A DNA stretch of 64,000 bases from Gimesia benthica (GTDB lineage Bacteria > Planctomycetota > Planctomycetia > Planctomycetales > Planctomycetaceae): assembly GCF_009720525.1 (NCBI RefSeq), contig NZ_CP043930.1, positions 620,001 through 684,000 on the forward strand, in the 5' to 3' direction. The notes below the pieces were generated by a model that was not told where the DNA came from, did no database searches, and saw only the letters and a list, made by a program, of their open reading frames with translations. Shown in pieces: positions 48,405 through 56,791 of the stretch. The number at the start of each line of letters is the position of its first letter. Positions within the stretch are counted from its first letter, which is position 1. The position numbers and the translations under genes were made by a program.

Positions 48405-49589
48405 GTGCTGATTCGTATTTTGACAATATTGATTGGTTTGTCGAGCCTGACAGGGTGCGTGATCATGCGGACCACTGTGACCAATCCAAATCCGAGGCTC
48501 AAAACCGTTGCTGTGGTTCCTTTTTTTAATTTGAGCCAGGAGCCAGAAGTCGACGGACGCCGGTTTGCCCTCGCCTATTATTCAGAACTACAGAAGGTCC
48601 CAGGTTTCCAAGTCTTACCAGTCGGTGTTGCTGAAGTGGCGATGGTGGAACATCAGCTGCAGATGAATAATCCGGATGACGTGCTCAAGCTGGCGAAAGT
48701 TCTTGACGTTGATGCCGTTGTGATCGGTGCAGTCACTGATTACTCCCCCTATTATCCGCCTCGAATTGGATTGCAAGTCTCCTGGTACTCACCTCATGCC
48801 CAGGAATTTACTCCCGGAGTTCCACTCCTGGTCGAAGAGCGGCGTGAGAAAAAATCGGTCCTGAACCAGGTGTTTAAACTGGATCGGATTGTAAATCATG
48901 AAGCCAAAAAAGAAGTCCGGTATTCCAATCATCTGGAACGGAAACACACCCGTCAGGAGATGAAAGCCAAGTTCAAATCATATAAGGAATCCGCATCGGC
49001 TGAATGTCCACCTGAATCCCAGGTACCTGAGCCTGCTTCCGAACCAGTTTTCAGAGGTCAATCCGATGAGATGCTTGCTGCCTGGCCGCATACACAAAAC
49101 CAGCAGCAGGTGATACAAGCCTCTGCTCAATCGAATCAGAGCGCCAATTCAACATCCCCCTTTGGTCAGCTTCCGTTGAAAGCTAATCCTGCTGTGAATT
49201 CGCCAACTGTTCAAAAATCAATGGTGGCTCCTTCCCCGACCTCACATTCCCTTCCCGAAACAAATTCCACCACAACTCCTTCATACACGAAGCAGTTTGG
49301 TGAATTTTGCCCTCCCACCACTGCGACTGAAATCGGCGTCTGTGATCCTCGCCAGCCATTCATGTCTTATACACGGTTGTTTGACGGTTCTGACGCCGCT
49401 CTGGTTGCCAACTTACGTGATTACCTGGAAGTCAGCGGAGACCGCCGCAGTGGAGGCTGGGAAGCTTACCTGCATCGGAGTGAGGACTTTATACGGTTTA
49501 CAGCACATTTAATGATTGTAGAGATGTTAACACTACATGGTGGTCAGGCTGAGCACCAGATGATCTTCAAGGTCAGAAAATATCGATAA
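48405..49589 (+). CDS. Lipoprotein with CsgG/GNA1162-like N-terminal domain
   Basis: A 394-residue lipoprotein (lipobox SLTGC, Cys at 18). The first 130 mature residues (TVAVVPFFNLSQEPEVDGRR and VDAVVIGAVTDY) resemble the CsgG/GNA1162/TolB-like domains that sense or build envelope structures. A long Gln/Ser/Pro-rich linker (about 205-305) precedes a C-terminal segment (YTRLFDGSDAALVANLRDYLE) that may close the same fold. Start GTG at 48405. Function not established. It is followed by a small gene and xerC. Confidence 0.65.
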   Translation: MLIRILTILIGLSSLTGCVIMRTTVTNPNPRLKTVAVVPFFNLSQEPEVDGRRFALAYYSELQKVPGFQVLPVGVAEVAMVEHQLQMNNPDDVLKLAKVLDVDAVVIGAVTDYSPYYPPRIGLQVSWYSPHAQEFTPGVPLLVEERREKKSVLNQVFKLDRIVNHEAKKEVRYSNHLERKHTRQEMKAKFKSYKESASAECPPESQVPEPASEPVFRGQSDEMLAAWPHTQNQQQVIQASAQSNQSANSTSPFGQLPLKANPAVNSPTVQKSMVAPSPTSHSLPETNSTTTPSYTKQFGEFCPPTTATEIGVCDPRQPFMSYTRLFDGSDAALVANLRDYLEVSGDRRSGGWEAYLHRSEDFIRFTAHLMIVEMLTLHGGQAEHQMIFKVRKYR

Positions 49590-49694
49590 CCCCACCTCTT
49601 AACCGCCGATATTAATTAGTGCGGTTGCTTGAGCACTTCCAACCAATCCTGTCTCTGACATAAGTGCTCTGATGAATAAAAAAGGACTGCTACT

Positions 49695-49925
49695 GTGAAA
49701 CAACAAATGAATGTCGTTGCATTGGTAAAAGATTCAGAACGCTATGTTTTTCTGTATGACGATGCCAGTTCTTCCCAGATGCTTCAGACCCTGGGACAAT
49801 ACGCAGCAGATAAAGAGTTGAGCTTCACCTGGTATGATGCAGCAGTCATGAGTCAGAAAGTCAGAAAACTGAGACGGGAAGCTGAGCAGGAACAGCAGAC
49901 TGGCAGATTACGCAAAACTGCATGA
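49695..49925 (+). CDS. Small conserved-looking protein, unrecognised
   Basis: A 76-residue protein with start GTG at 49695 and AAAGGA about eight bases upstream. The sequence has DSERYVFLYDD and a charged helical C-terminus (residues 48-76). No family is recognised. Spacing to the lipoprotein gene (105 bases) and to xerC (69 bases), all on the same strand, suggests cotranscription. Codon use looks ordinary, so I regard it as a real gene. Confidence 0.6.
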   Translation: MKQQMNVVALVKDSERYVFLYDDASSSQMLQTLGQYAADKELSFTWYDAAVMSQKVRKLRREAEQEQQTGRLRKTA

Positions 49926-49994
49926 GAACGATGCTGACAGCACTTCTCTCAGACTCTGAAATCCACACATTCATTCAGCCAGACCAGCAATCAC

Positions 49995-50942
49995 ATGATA
50001 TCCTCTGAGCATGTCAGGCCAGTTGAACTGCACGATGCGATTGATAGTTTCCTCAGGTACCTCGATATCGAGCGAAATGCATCTGAACTGACCTTGAAAT
50101 CGTATTCAGAAGACTTGGGAAGCCTGCTGGAATATCTGACCGAGTACGAAGAGACGCTACTGTCGCCCGATCAGATCGGAATCAGCGAATTACGACGTTA
50201 CGTCGCGTACTTACATGAGTGTCAGTACGAAAAAACTACGATTGCCAGACGTCTGGCGTGCCTGCGGAGTTTTTTTCGTTACTGTTGTCGCGAAGGATTC
50301 ACTCAAACGAATCCGGCCAAGCCGCTTCGAACTCCTCGGACCGGAAGAAAACTGCCTCATTTTTTAACAACAGATCAGATTGGTGCGCTCCTGGAAGCGC
50401 CACCTGCCAATCAGAAAATGGGCTTAAGAGACAGAGCCATTCTGGAAACCCTGTATTCAGCAGGGCTGCGTGTTTCCGAACTCGTGGCACTCAATGTAAG
50501 CGACTGGGATCAGGATGCAAATATCATCAGAGTGCTTGGAAAAGGCCGCAAGGAACGTATTGCTCCCATCGGCAGTTATGCCGCCAAAGCACTCCAGCGC
50601 TGGACAGCAGAACGTGAGGGTAAGCCAGAATCTCATCCTGATGCGGATGCTCTTTTTCTGAACCGGCTAAAGACGCGACTGACATCTCGTAGCGTCGGCC
50701 GGATGCTGGAGAAATACCTGCTGCAGACAGGCCTGGACAAAAAGACCAGCCCACATACACTGCGGCACAGCTTCGCTACACATCTGCTGGATGGCGGTGC
50801 CGATTTGCGAAGTGTTCAGGAAATGCTGGGGCACAAAAGTCTGACAACCACACAGATCTATACTCACGTCAGCACCGCCCGCCTGCGTGAGACCTATGAA
50901 AAAGCCCACCCGCATGCTCAAAAGCAATATAAGAAACGCTGA
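49995..50942 (+). CDS. xerC: Tyrosine recombinase XerC
   Basis: A 315-residue tyrosine recombinase. The N-terminal SAM-like core-binding domain (about 12-100) is followed by the catalytic domain with Arg in [10 protein letters not shown], Lys in [30 protein letters not shown] with nucleophile Tyr, and THV. XerC/XerD resolve chromosome dimers at dif. The size and absence of nearby mobile-element genes favour the housekeeping XerC/D over a phage integrase; XerD is the alternative. Confidence 0.88.
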   Translation: MISSEHVRPVELHDAIDSFLRYLDIERNASELTLKSYSEDLGSLLEYLTEYEETLLSPDQIGISELRRYVAYLHECQYEKTTIARRLACLRSFFRYCCREGFTQTNPAKPLRTPRTGRKLPHFLTTDQIGALLEAPPANQKMGLRDRAILETLYSAGLRVSELVALNVSDWDQDANIIRVLGKGRKERIAPIGSYAAKALQRWTAEREGKPESHPDADALFLNRLKTRLTSRSVGRMLEKYLLQTGLDKKTSPHTLRHSFATHLLDGGADLRSVQEMLGHKSLTTTQIYTHVSTARLRETYEKAHPHAQKQYKKR

Positions 50943-50990
50943 GCGGCACTATTAAGACTGCTGCTCGGATCCAAAGAATCAGGCAGCATT

Positions 50991-51977
50991 TTAATCGACC
51001 TGATATATTTGAGGCGTCCCTGATTCCAGACTGCAACGGGCCAGTTGAACCAGCCGGATCGCCTGACAGACATCTCTGATATTCGCTACAGGGATAATCC
51101 CGCCCACAGCTCTGCGACAAAAGTGATCCAGCATGACTTCCAGTTCCTGACGGTCACTTTTTAGTGATTCCGTGATCGTTTCTGTGTCATTTTCCCAATG
51201 GATCTCATCCGGTGAATGAAATTCTGCGTGACCGTTCCGGCAATGAACCTGATGTCGGGGATAAAGTGAGTCAGTCGACTGCTGATGTTGTTTAATATCA
51301 ATTAGTGCAAAACGCTCGGCAGCAGTGACCGGATCTGGTAGAAATTCGATTTTAATTCTCCAGTGATCCTCTGACTGAATACTCGAGTCTGAATGGAAAC
51401 TGGAATGGACTTTAACCGGCTTGGTGCGCATGACGTAACAACACCAGTCGATTAATCCGACCAGAAAATCAGTTTCATTTTTCTGCCCCGGAATCTCCAC
51501 CTGTTGATCAGCTGCAGGCCGACAGGTTTGCAGATGGATCGAAACCGGCTTACCAAGCCGTGTGACAACCAGTTCAAAAAAACGACTGGTGGCCTGGGAA
51601 TAACGACGGCTGAATTCCGGCATTAATGTTACCAGTTGATTGGTTGCCCGCTCATGAATTTCCCCCAGGAGATTCAGATCTTCTCCCAGACTGCCGGCAA
51701 TATACACGGGGCGATGCTGCTGACTCAGCACCTTCAATGGATAGTGATTCATCCATTCTGAATTTAACAGCAGGAAAGCGTCAACGGGATACCGGGTGGT
51801 CAATGCCTCAATCCCTGAGGCGACCGCTGCATTCCATTGAGATGAAACCTGTTCCGCTCGACTGCGCACCGGATCATAGACGGCTTTGATCTGGATTCTT
51901 TGATCCATCATCCGCAGGACGGGTTCATAGCGCTGCTCCCAATATGGGCCGAGCCCTATTATTCCAATTCTGACCAT
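50991..51977 (-). CDS. Gfo/Idh/MocA-like protein lacking the EKP motif
   Basis: A 328-residue cytoplasmic protein with the Rossmann start VRIGIIGLGPYWEQRY and a Gfo/Idh/MocA-like C-terminal half. The conserved EKP of the family is not visible; the matching region reads YIAGSLGED. Either it is a divergent, perhaps non-catalytic member, or it binds another cofactor. No signal peptide. Convergent with xerC, 48 bases apart. Confidence 0.7.
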   Translation of the reverse strand: MVRIGIIGLGPYWEQRYEPVLRMMDQRIQIKAVYDPVRSRAEQVSSQWNAAVASGIEALTTRYPVDAFLLLNSEWMNHYPLKVLSQQHRPVYIAGSLGEDLNLLGEIHERATNQLVTLMPEFSRRYSQATSRFFELVVTRLGKPVSIHLQTCRPAADQQVEIPGQKNETDFLVGLIDWCCYVMRTKPVKVHSSFHSDSSIQSEDHWRIKIEFLPDPVTAAERFALIDIKQHQQSTDSLYPRHQVHCRNGHAEFHSPDEIHWENDTETITESLKSDRQELEVMLDHFCRRAVGGIIPVANIRDVCQAIRLVQLARCSLESGTPQIYQVD

Positions 51978-52558
51978 ACCAGGAACATTACAATTTGGGA
52001 AACAGAATGAAACAGATTACATTCTCCAGACAGAACCTGATCAGAAATTCAGAATCCTCTACCCAGAGATCCAAGTGCAGAAACAGATATGATATTCATT
52101 AAATATGTATAGAATCAAGACTGTATGAGCCGGTCGCCATCGATACCATGAATCAGTGAGCTACATTCAATCAAGCTGGCCGATAATTCTTATATACATT
52201 TACCAGGATGACGCTGACAGATCAGGCAATCAGCCCCTCGACGTGACAGAGATTCTCTAATGAGATTGAATTCAGGCAAAGTCAATCGAATGCTGTTTTC
52301 CAGATCTCAGTGAACTCAGCAGCCATCACCTGAAAATCGAATTTCCCGCTCGCATCGTGTCTCTCGCGAAAAATTCCCATCTTACTGCAAAATCTTAAAA
52401 AGACAGCAAATAATTTGATAGTCAGGAGTTCAAACAAATTTTGGGTGTATGTTTTTTAGCTGAATTACGTAGAATTATGACTAGAGATCATTCCAAATCC
52501 AGTATTAATCAGTCCTTTTCGCCTGTCAAAAGGACTGATTCAGAAAGGTGAGCCAGTT
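51978..52558. other. Intergenic region between divergent genes
   Basis: A 581-base stretch. The right end holds the hairpin described separately. A minus-strand frame of 32 residues (52282-52380) has a protein-like composition but no ribosome binding site. Nothing else is supported. Confidence 0.35.
52507..52540 (+). promoter_or_regulatory. Leader hairpin before the ornithine-cyclodeaminase-like gene
   Basis: A 13-bp perfect inverted repeat (52507-52519 with 52528-52540, eight-base loop) lies 18 bases before the ATG, next to the AAAGGTGAG ribosome binding site. It has no T run, so it is more likely a translational or protein-binding control element than a terminator. Confidence 0.5.
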
Positions 52559-53833
52559 ATGGGTGATAATACCGATAAACCATCCGATCTCCAGAAGCAG
52601 AGTTCACTCAGTGTCAGCGAAGAAATCGAATTACAGGGCCATATAATCGATAGTCTGCTCCTGCCCAAGATTCTGGATGAAATTACGGTTTTGGGTGGCG
52701 ATTTCTCGATTGATGAGATTTCAATTGGTCATTCCCGGTCTGACAGCAGTCGGGCCCAGATCAAAGTCACTGCCCCCGATGAAAAAACGCTACAGACAAT
52801 CCTGACTCAGATTGCCCAACATGGGGCAGTTCCTCTGGAACAGCATGACTGTCTTCTGGCACAGGCTGACATGGGTGGCGCATTTCCGGAAGGATTCTAT
52901 TGCACAACCAATCAGAAAACCGAGATCCGTGTTGATGGAAACTGGATTCCGGTATCGCTCCAGGAAATGGACTGTGGCATCGTGGTGAGTAAAGATCATA
53001 AATCAGCTCACTGCCTGCCGATGGCTGATGTTCAGGAGGGTGAACTGGTCGTGCTGGGTACCCGAGGCACACGTGTCTTTCCCATAGATCGAGGTGCACC
53101 AGAAGTTGCGGGTTTTTCATTCATGAACAGTACTGTCTCAAGTGAGAAACCCAAGGGCGTTACAGTCCGTGAAATCGCCGCCGAGATGCGACGCGCGAAG
53201 CAGGGAGCCGGAAAGATACTGGTGGTCGCCGGTCCTGCGGTAGTACATACCGGGAGTAGAGCCTATTTCAGCGAGTTAATCAGGGAAGGGTATGTCAATC
53301 TGCTGTTCGCCGGGAACGCTCTGGCTACCCACGACATCGAAGAATCGTTTTATGGGACCAGCCTGGGAATCTCTATGGAACATGGTGGATCCAGTGAAGA
53401 AGGACACGAACACCATTTACGTTCAATCAACCGGATTCGTCGTCTGGGTAGTATTCAGAATGCAGTCGAGCAGGGGGTCTTAACATCAGGGATCATGTAT
53501 GAATGCGTGAAGAATCGGGTCCCCTTCCTGCTGGCGGGAAGTATTCGTGATGATGGTCCCTTGCCGGATATCATCACAGATACGGTCGATGCGCAGCGAA
53601 AAATGCGTGAAATGGTAGAGGGAGTCTCTTTCTGTCTGATGATCGCTACCACTCTGCATTCGATCGCTGTCGGGAATCTGTTACCGGCCAGTGTCAGAGT
53701 GGTCTGTGTGGATATTAACCCGGCTACTGTCACTAAACTGGCAGATCGCGGCACATTTCAGACAGTAGGGCTGGTTACTGATGTGGAACCTTTTCTCAGA
53801 GTGCTGCTCGATGAAATCAATAAATCATCGTAA
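52559..53833 (+). CDS. Ornithine-cyclodeaminase-like protein (LOR/SDH family, TIGR00300)
   Basis: A 424-residue protein of the LOR/SDH domain family found in archaeal ornithine cyclodeaminases and at the C-terminus of cyanobacterial arginine-degrading enzymes. EIELQGHIIDSLLLPKILDEI marks the N-terminus, with the cysteine in MDCGIVV, and the NAD-binding half holds LFAGNALATHDIEESFYGTSLG and AGSIRDDGPLPDI. Ornithine cyclodeaminases convert ornithine to proline plus ammonia; the activity here is inferred. A hairpin and a good ribosome binding site precede the ATG. A cupin gene follows after 94 bases. Confidence 0.82.
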   Translation: MGDNTDKPSDLQKQSSLSVSEEIELQGHIIDSLLLPKILDEITVLGGDFSIDEISIGHSRSDSSRAQIKVTAPDEKTLQTILTQIAQHGAVPLEQHDCLLAQADMGGAFPEGFYCTTNQKTEIRVDGNWIPVSLQEMDCGIVVSKDHKSAHCLPMADVQEGELVVLGTRGTRVFPIDRGAPEVAGFSFMNSTVSSEKPKGVTVREIAAEMRRAKQGAGKILVVAGPAVVHTGSRAYFSELIREGYVNLLFAGNALATHDIEESFYGTSLGISMEHGGSSEEGHEHHLRSINRIRRLGSIQNAVEQGVLTSGIMYECVKNRVPFLLAGSIRDDGPLPDIITDTVDAQRKMREMVEGVSFCLMIATTLHSIAVGNLLPASVRVVCVDINPATVTKLADRGTFQTVGLVTDVEPFLRVLLDEINKSS

Positions 53834-53927
53834 GGATTTTGTTAGCCGGATCGCCTTGTTATACTATAAGTAAATCAGGCATTATTTGCCTCTAATTCAG
53901 CCTGTTTCCTCCGAAAGGGCATTCGCC

Positions 53928-54290
53928 ATGCAGGAATCGACTCAAAAAAAATATCACGTTGCTGACTTCGCTCAGATCGAAGGGACCGCTTGCCCTTGTG
54001 GGACTGCCCGCCGCGCATTTGCTGATGTAGATGAGTTTCCCGGAACCCTGCACGTTACCGAGATATCTGAAACAGCAGAGCTGCACTATCATCGCAAACT
54101 GACAGAAACATACTACTTCCTGGAGTGTGGTGAAGATGCGCAAATGCAACTCGATGAAGAAATCATCCCTGTACACGCCGGAATGGCTATCGTAATACCT
54201 CCCGGGGTCCGTCACCGTGCTATCGGCACCATGAAAATCATCAACATCGTTTTTCCGAAGTTTGACCCTGCTGATGAATGGCTCGATTGA
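53928..54290 (+). CDS. Small cupin-domain protein
   Basis: A 120-residue single cupin. Motif 1 reads LHYHRKLTETYYFLECGE, with two His and a Glu, and motif 2 reads GMAIVIPPGVRHRAIG, so a metal site is complete. I chose ATG at 53928 because AAAGGG stands about eight bases upstream. Such proteins are enzymes or sensors of small molecules; position after the ornithine-cyclodeaminase-like gene hints at amino-acid metabolism but does not show it. Confidence 0.78.
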   Translation: MQESTQKKYHVADFAQIEGTACPCGTARRAFADVDEFPGTLHVTEISETAELHYHRKLTETYYFLECGEDAQMQLDEEIIPVHAGMAIVIPPGVRHRAIGTMKIINIVFPKFDPADEWLD

Positions 54291-54338
54291 ACCACTTTCT
54301 CGAAATACGATCAGCAGTTAAAAAGAGGCGGCGGTTCT

Positions 54339-55070
54339 TTATGTATTCACCGTCGTTTCACTGCAATAAGGGCAGGACTCTCCGTAGATAATTTTCCCAC
54401 AATTCGTACATTCGTGTGCACCGTAGGATGGCTTATCGGGTGTTACCCAGCGCTGGTAAGCCAGAAACACGAATACGGCTGTGACGAAGATAGCAAACAG
54501 AATTGCTAATCCACCAGTACCGTAAGAAAAGAATATTCCCAGATCGATCACGATTCCGCAGACAAGAAAGACGATCGCATCCCGCAGACGCTCCCTGCGG
54601 TTATCCGGGGAATCGACAATTACCTGCTCCTGGTACTGCAGGATCTGATACAGCAATTGATCACGTTCTTTCTGGAGTTGCTGTGCTTCTTTCCTCGCAC
54701 CAGCGGCGGACAGCAAACGGGCAGCGGTATCCAGAATACGGAGTGTATCGTCAGTGTTAATCTGGCTCTGATGAGCCCAGCGGTTTCGATACTCTCTCAG
54801 TTCGCCCACAAAGCTGCGTTCCAGAGGAGTGAAACGGTTACGAAAGACGCTGTTCCAGTGATCCCATAAAATCAGGAGTGTTGAGTGCGCGTCCCAGCGG
54901 ATTGCGTCACCTTCAGGCTGTGAAGTCAGGGGAGAGTTACGGAAGCTCTCTTTGGCACGGTCAATCCAGCTGTCCTGGTAAACCGCTTTCATTTCCTGCT
55001 CAATGACGGGATAGAGTCCTGTCCCCAGTAACTCTAGAGCCAGCTTGATGCGCTCATTATCACCTGCCAC
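54339..55070 (-). CDS. HEPN-like domain, two membrane helices and a zinc ribbon
   Basis: A 243-residue protein. Residues about 1-130 resemble the Swt1-type HEPN domain and keep the RNase motif as RNRWAH (Arg95 to His100; Rx4H). A coiled region is followed by two membrane helices (about 165-205), and the C-terminus is a zinc ribbon (Cys221, Cys224, Cys233, Cys236). HEPN domains often act as RNases in toxin, defence or stress systems; here the domain would face the cytoplasm on a membrane anchor. No antitoxin or nuclease partner is adjacent. Function inferred. Confidence 0.68.
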   Translation of the reverse strand: MAGDNERIKLALELLGTGLYPVIEQEMKAVYQDSWIDRAKESFRNSPLTSQPEGDAIRWDAHSTLLILWDHWNSVFRNRFTPLERSFVGELREYRNRWAHQSQINTDDTLRILDTAARLLSAAGARKEAQQLQKERDQLLYQILQYQEQVIVDSPDNRRERLRDAIVFLVCGIVIDLGIFFSYGTGGLAILFAIFVTAVFVFLAYQRWVTPDKPSYGAHECTNCGKIIYGESCPYCSETTVNT

Positions 55071-55284
55071 GCAATTCCCCTCTTCCGCCTCACAGAATAT
55101 TTCCCTAAAGCCAAACTCGTGAATCCTTTCTTAAGTTTCCTGATACCAGAACAATACTTCCTTTTTTTAGGGAACAGGTCAAGCACGCAACCGGCAGATT
55201 CAATTAAAGCAGGGGATTTCTTTGTCCACTAATCTGGTAGAAACGATTTAGCAGGCCTTTGCGGTGGTTAATTGCAAATGAGAT

Positions 55285-56748
55285 TCAGGCAATCAGTTCA
55301 TCCACCACACGGCCGTGAACATCAGTTAACCTGAAATCGCGACCTGCAAAGCGGTAGGTCAGACGCTCATGGTCAAATCCGAGCAGCTTCAAGAGTGTCG
55401 CATGCAGGTCATGCACATGCACCTTATTTTCAACAGCAGCAAATCCGAATTCATCGGTCGCCCCGTAGGCTTGCCCACCTTTAACTCCACCTCCAGCGAG
55501 CCACACAGTGAATCCGTGATTGTTGTGGTCACGACCATTCATTTTGCCAGCATTAGCTCCGGGTGTGGGGAGTTCCACAACCGGGGTCCGTCCAAATTCA
55601 CCACCACAAACAACGATCGTATCCTGCAATAATCCACGCTGTTTCAGGTCTTTGAGTAATGCTGCAATTCCCTGAGAACACTCACCAGCCAGACGACGAT
55701 GATTCTTCTCAATTTCATCGTGGTTGTCCCAGGGCTGACCGGCACCATGCCAGAGCTGCACGTAGCGAACACCACGTTCCACCAGCCTACGTGCAATCAT
55801 CATCTGACGGGCATGCACTCCGGAGCCGTACATATCGTGGATGTGCTGTGGTTCCTGGCTGACGTCAAATACATCTGATGCCTGCATCTGCATACGATAA
55901 GCCAGCTCAAAAGACTGAATCCGGGACTCTAGGGCAGACTCCTGTGCCCGAGCTTCCTGGTGACGGCGGTTCAATGCCTGCAACAGGTCAAGTTGTCGAC
56001 GCTGCTCTGGCAGGGACTGCTTCTTATTTCTGATATTGCTGATAAGTTTCTCAATATCAGTATGTTTGGTATCAATGTGCGTTCCCTGATAGGCACCCGG
56101 CAGAAAAGCAGAACGCCAGTTAGCAGATTCCGTAATGGGATATCCCCCCGGGCACATCACGACGAAACCGGGGAGATTCTGGTTTTCGGTCCCCAGACCA
56201 TAAGTCACCCAGGCTCCCATACTCGGACGTGGCTGAATCAAATCGCCACAATTCATCATCATCAGGGAAGGCTCATGGTTCGGCACATTGGTATACATCG
56301 AACGTACGAAGGCGATATCGTCGACACAGTCTCCCAGTTCGGAGAACAGCTCGCTGACTTCCAGACCACTCTCGCCGTATTTTTTAAATTTAAACGGTGA
56401 GGGCAGGGCGGCCCCGGTTTTCCGTTCTGTCCGCAGGTTTTCCGTCGGCAGCATCTTACCAGTGTACTTCGCCAGCGCAGGCTTGGGATCGAATGTATCG
56501 ACTTGAGAGGCCCCACCATTCAGGAAGATATGAATGACGTGCTTGGCTTTACCCGGAAAATGAGAGGTTTTCGGTGCCATAGGCGATTCTGTATTGACCC
56601 CAGAAGCTCCCTCAGCAGAATTCAACATTCCTTCAGAAGCCATCAGTGAGGCGAGTCCGAGCGAGCCCAGACCGGCACCGCACCGCTGCAACATCTGTCG
56701 CCGTGTTAAAATCGGATCAATATTGAAATGTGGGTTAATATCAGCCAT
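55285..56748 (-). CDS. DUF1501 protein (Tat-type N-terminus)
   Basis: A 487-residue protein of the planctomycete DUF1501 family. An N-terminal TRRQMLQRCGAGLGSLGLA looks like a twin-arginine signal, so export is likely. The alkaline-phosphatase-like fold is shown by HIFLNGGASQVDTFDPKP, CGGEFGRTPVVE and NHGFTVWLAGGG. The family nearly always sits next to a cytochrome-like DUF1549/DUF1553 protein, as here (43 bases from the next gene, same strand). The joint function is unknown, though a role in breakdown of sulfated polysaccharide is often proposed. Confidence 0.9.
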   Translation of the reverse strand: MADINPHFNIDPILTRRQMLQRCGAGLGSLGLASLMASEGMLNSAEGASGVNTESPMAPKTSHFPGKAKHVIHIFLNGGASQVDTFDPKPALAKYTGKMLPTENLRTERKTGAALPSPFKFKKYGESGLEVSELFSELGDCVDDIAFVRSMYTNVPNHEPSLMMMNCGDLIQPRPSMGAWVTYGLGTENQNLPGFVVMCPGGYPITESANWRSAFLPGAYQGTHIDTKHTDIEKLISNIRNKKQSLPEQRRQLDLLQALNRRHQEARAQESALESRIQSFELAYRMQMQASDVFDVSQEPQHIHDMYGSGVHARQMMIARRLVERGVRYVQLWHGAGQPWDNHDEIEKNHRRLAGECSQGIAALLKDLKQRGLLQDTIVVCGGEFGRTPVVELPTPGANAGKMNGRDHNNHGFTVWLAGGGVKGGQAYGATDEFGFAAVENKVHVHDLHATLLKLLGFDHERLTYRFAGRDFRLTDVHGRVVDELIA

Positions 56749-56791
56749 GAGTTCAGGCTCCCCATTCTATTCGAATCTTTTGAAGAATGAT

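Noticed and set aside
49995-50942. XerC gene as a phage or island integrase
   Set aside because: Length and motifs fit the housekeeping recombinase, and no phage genes, direct repeats or tRNA target are next to it.
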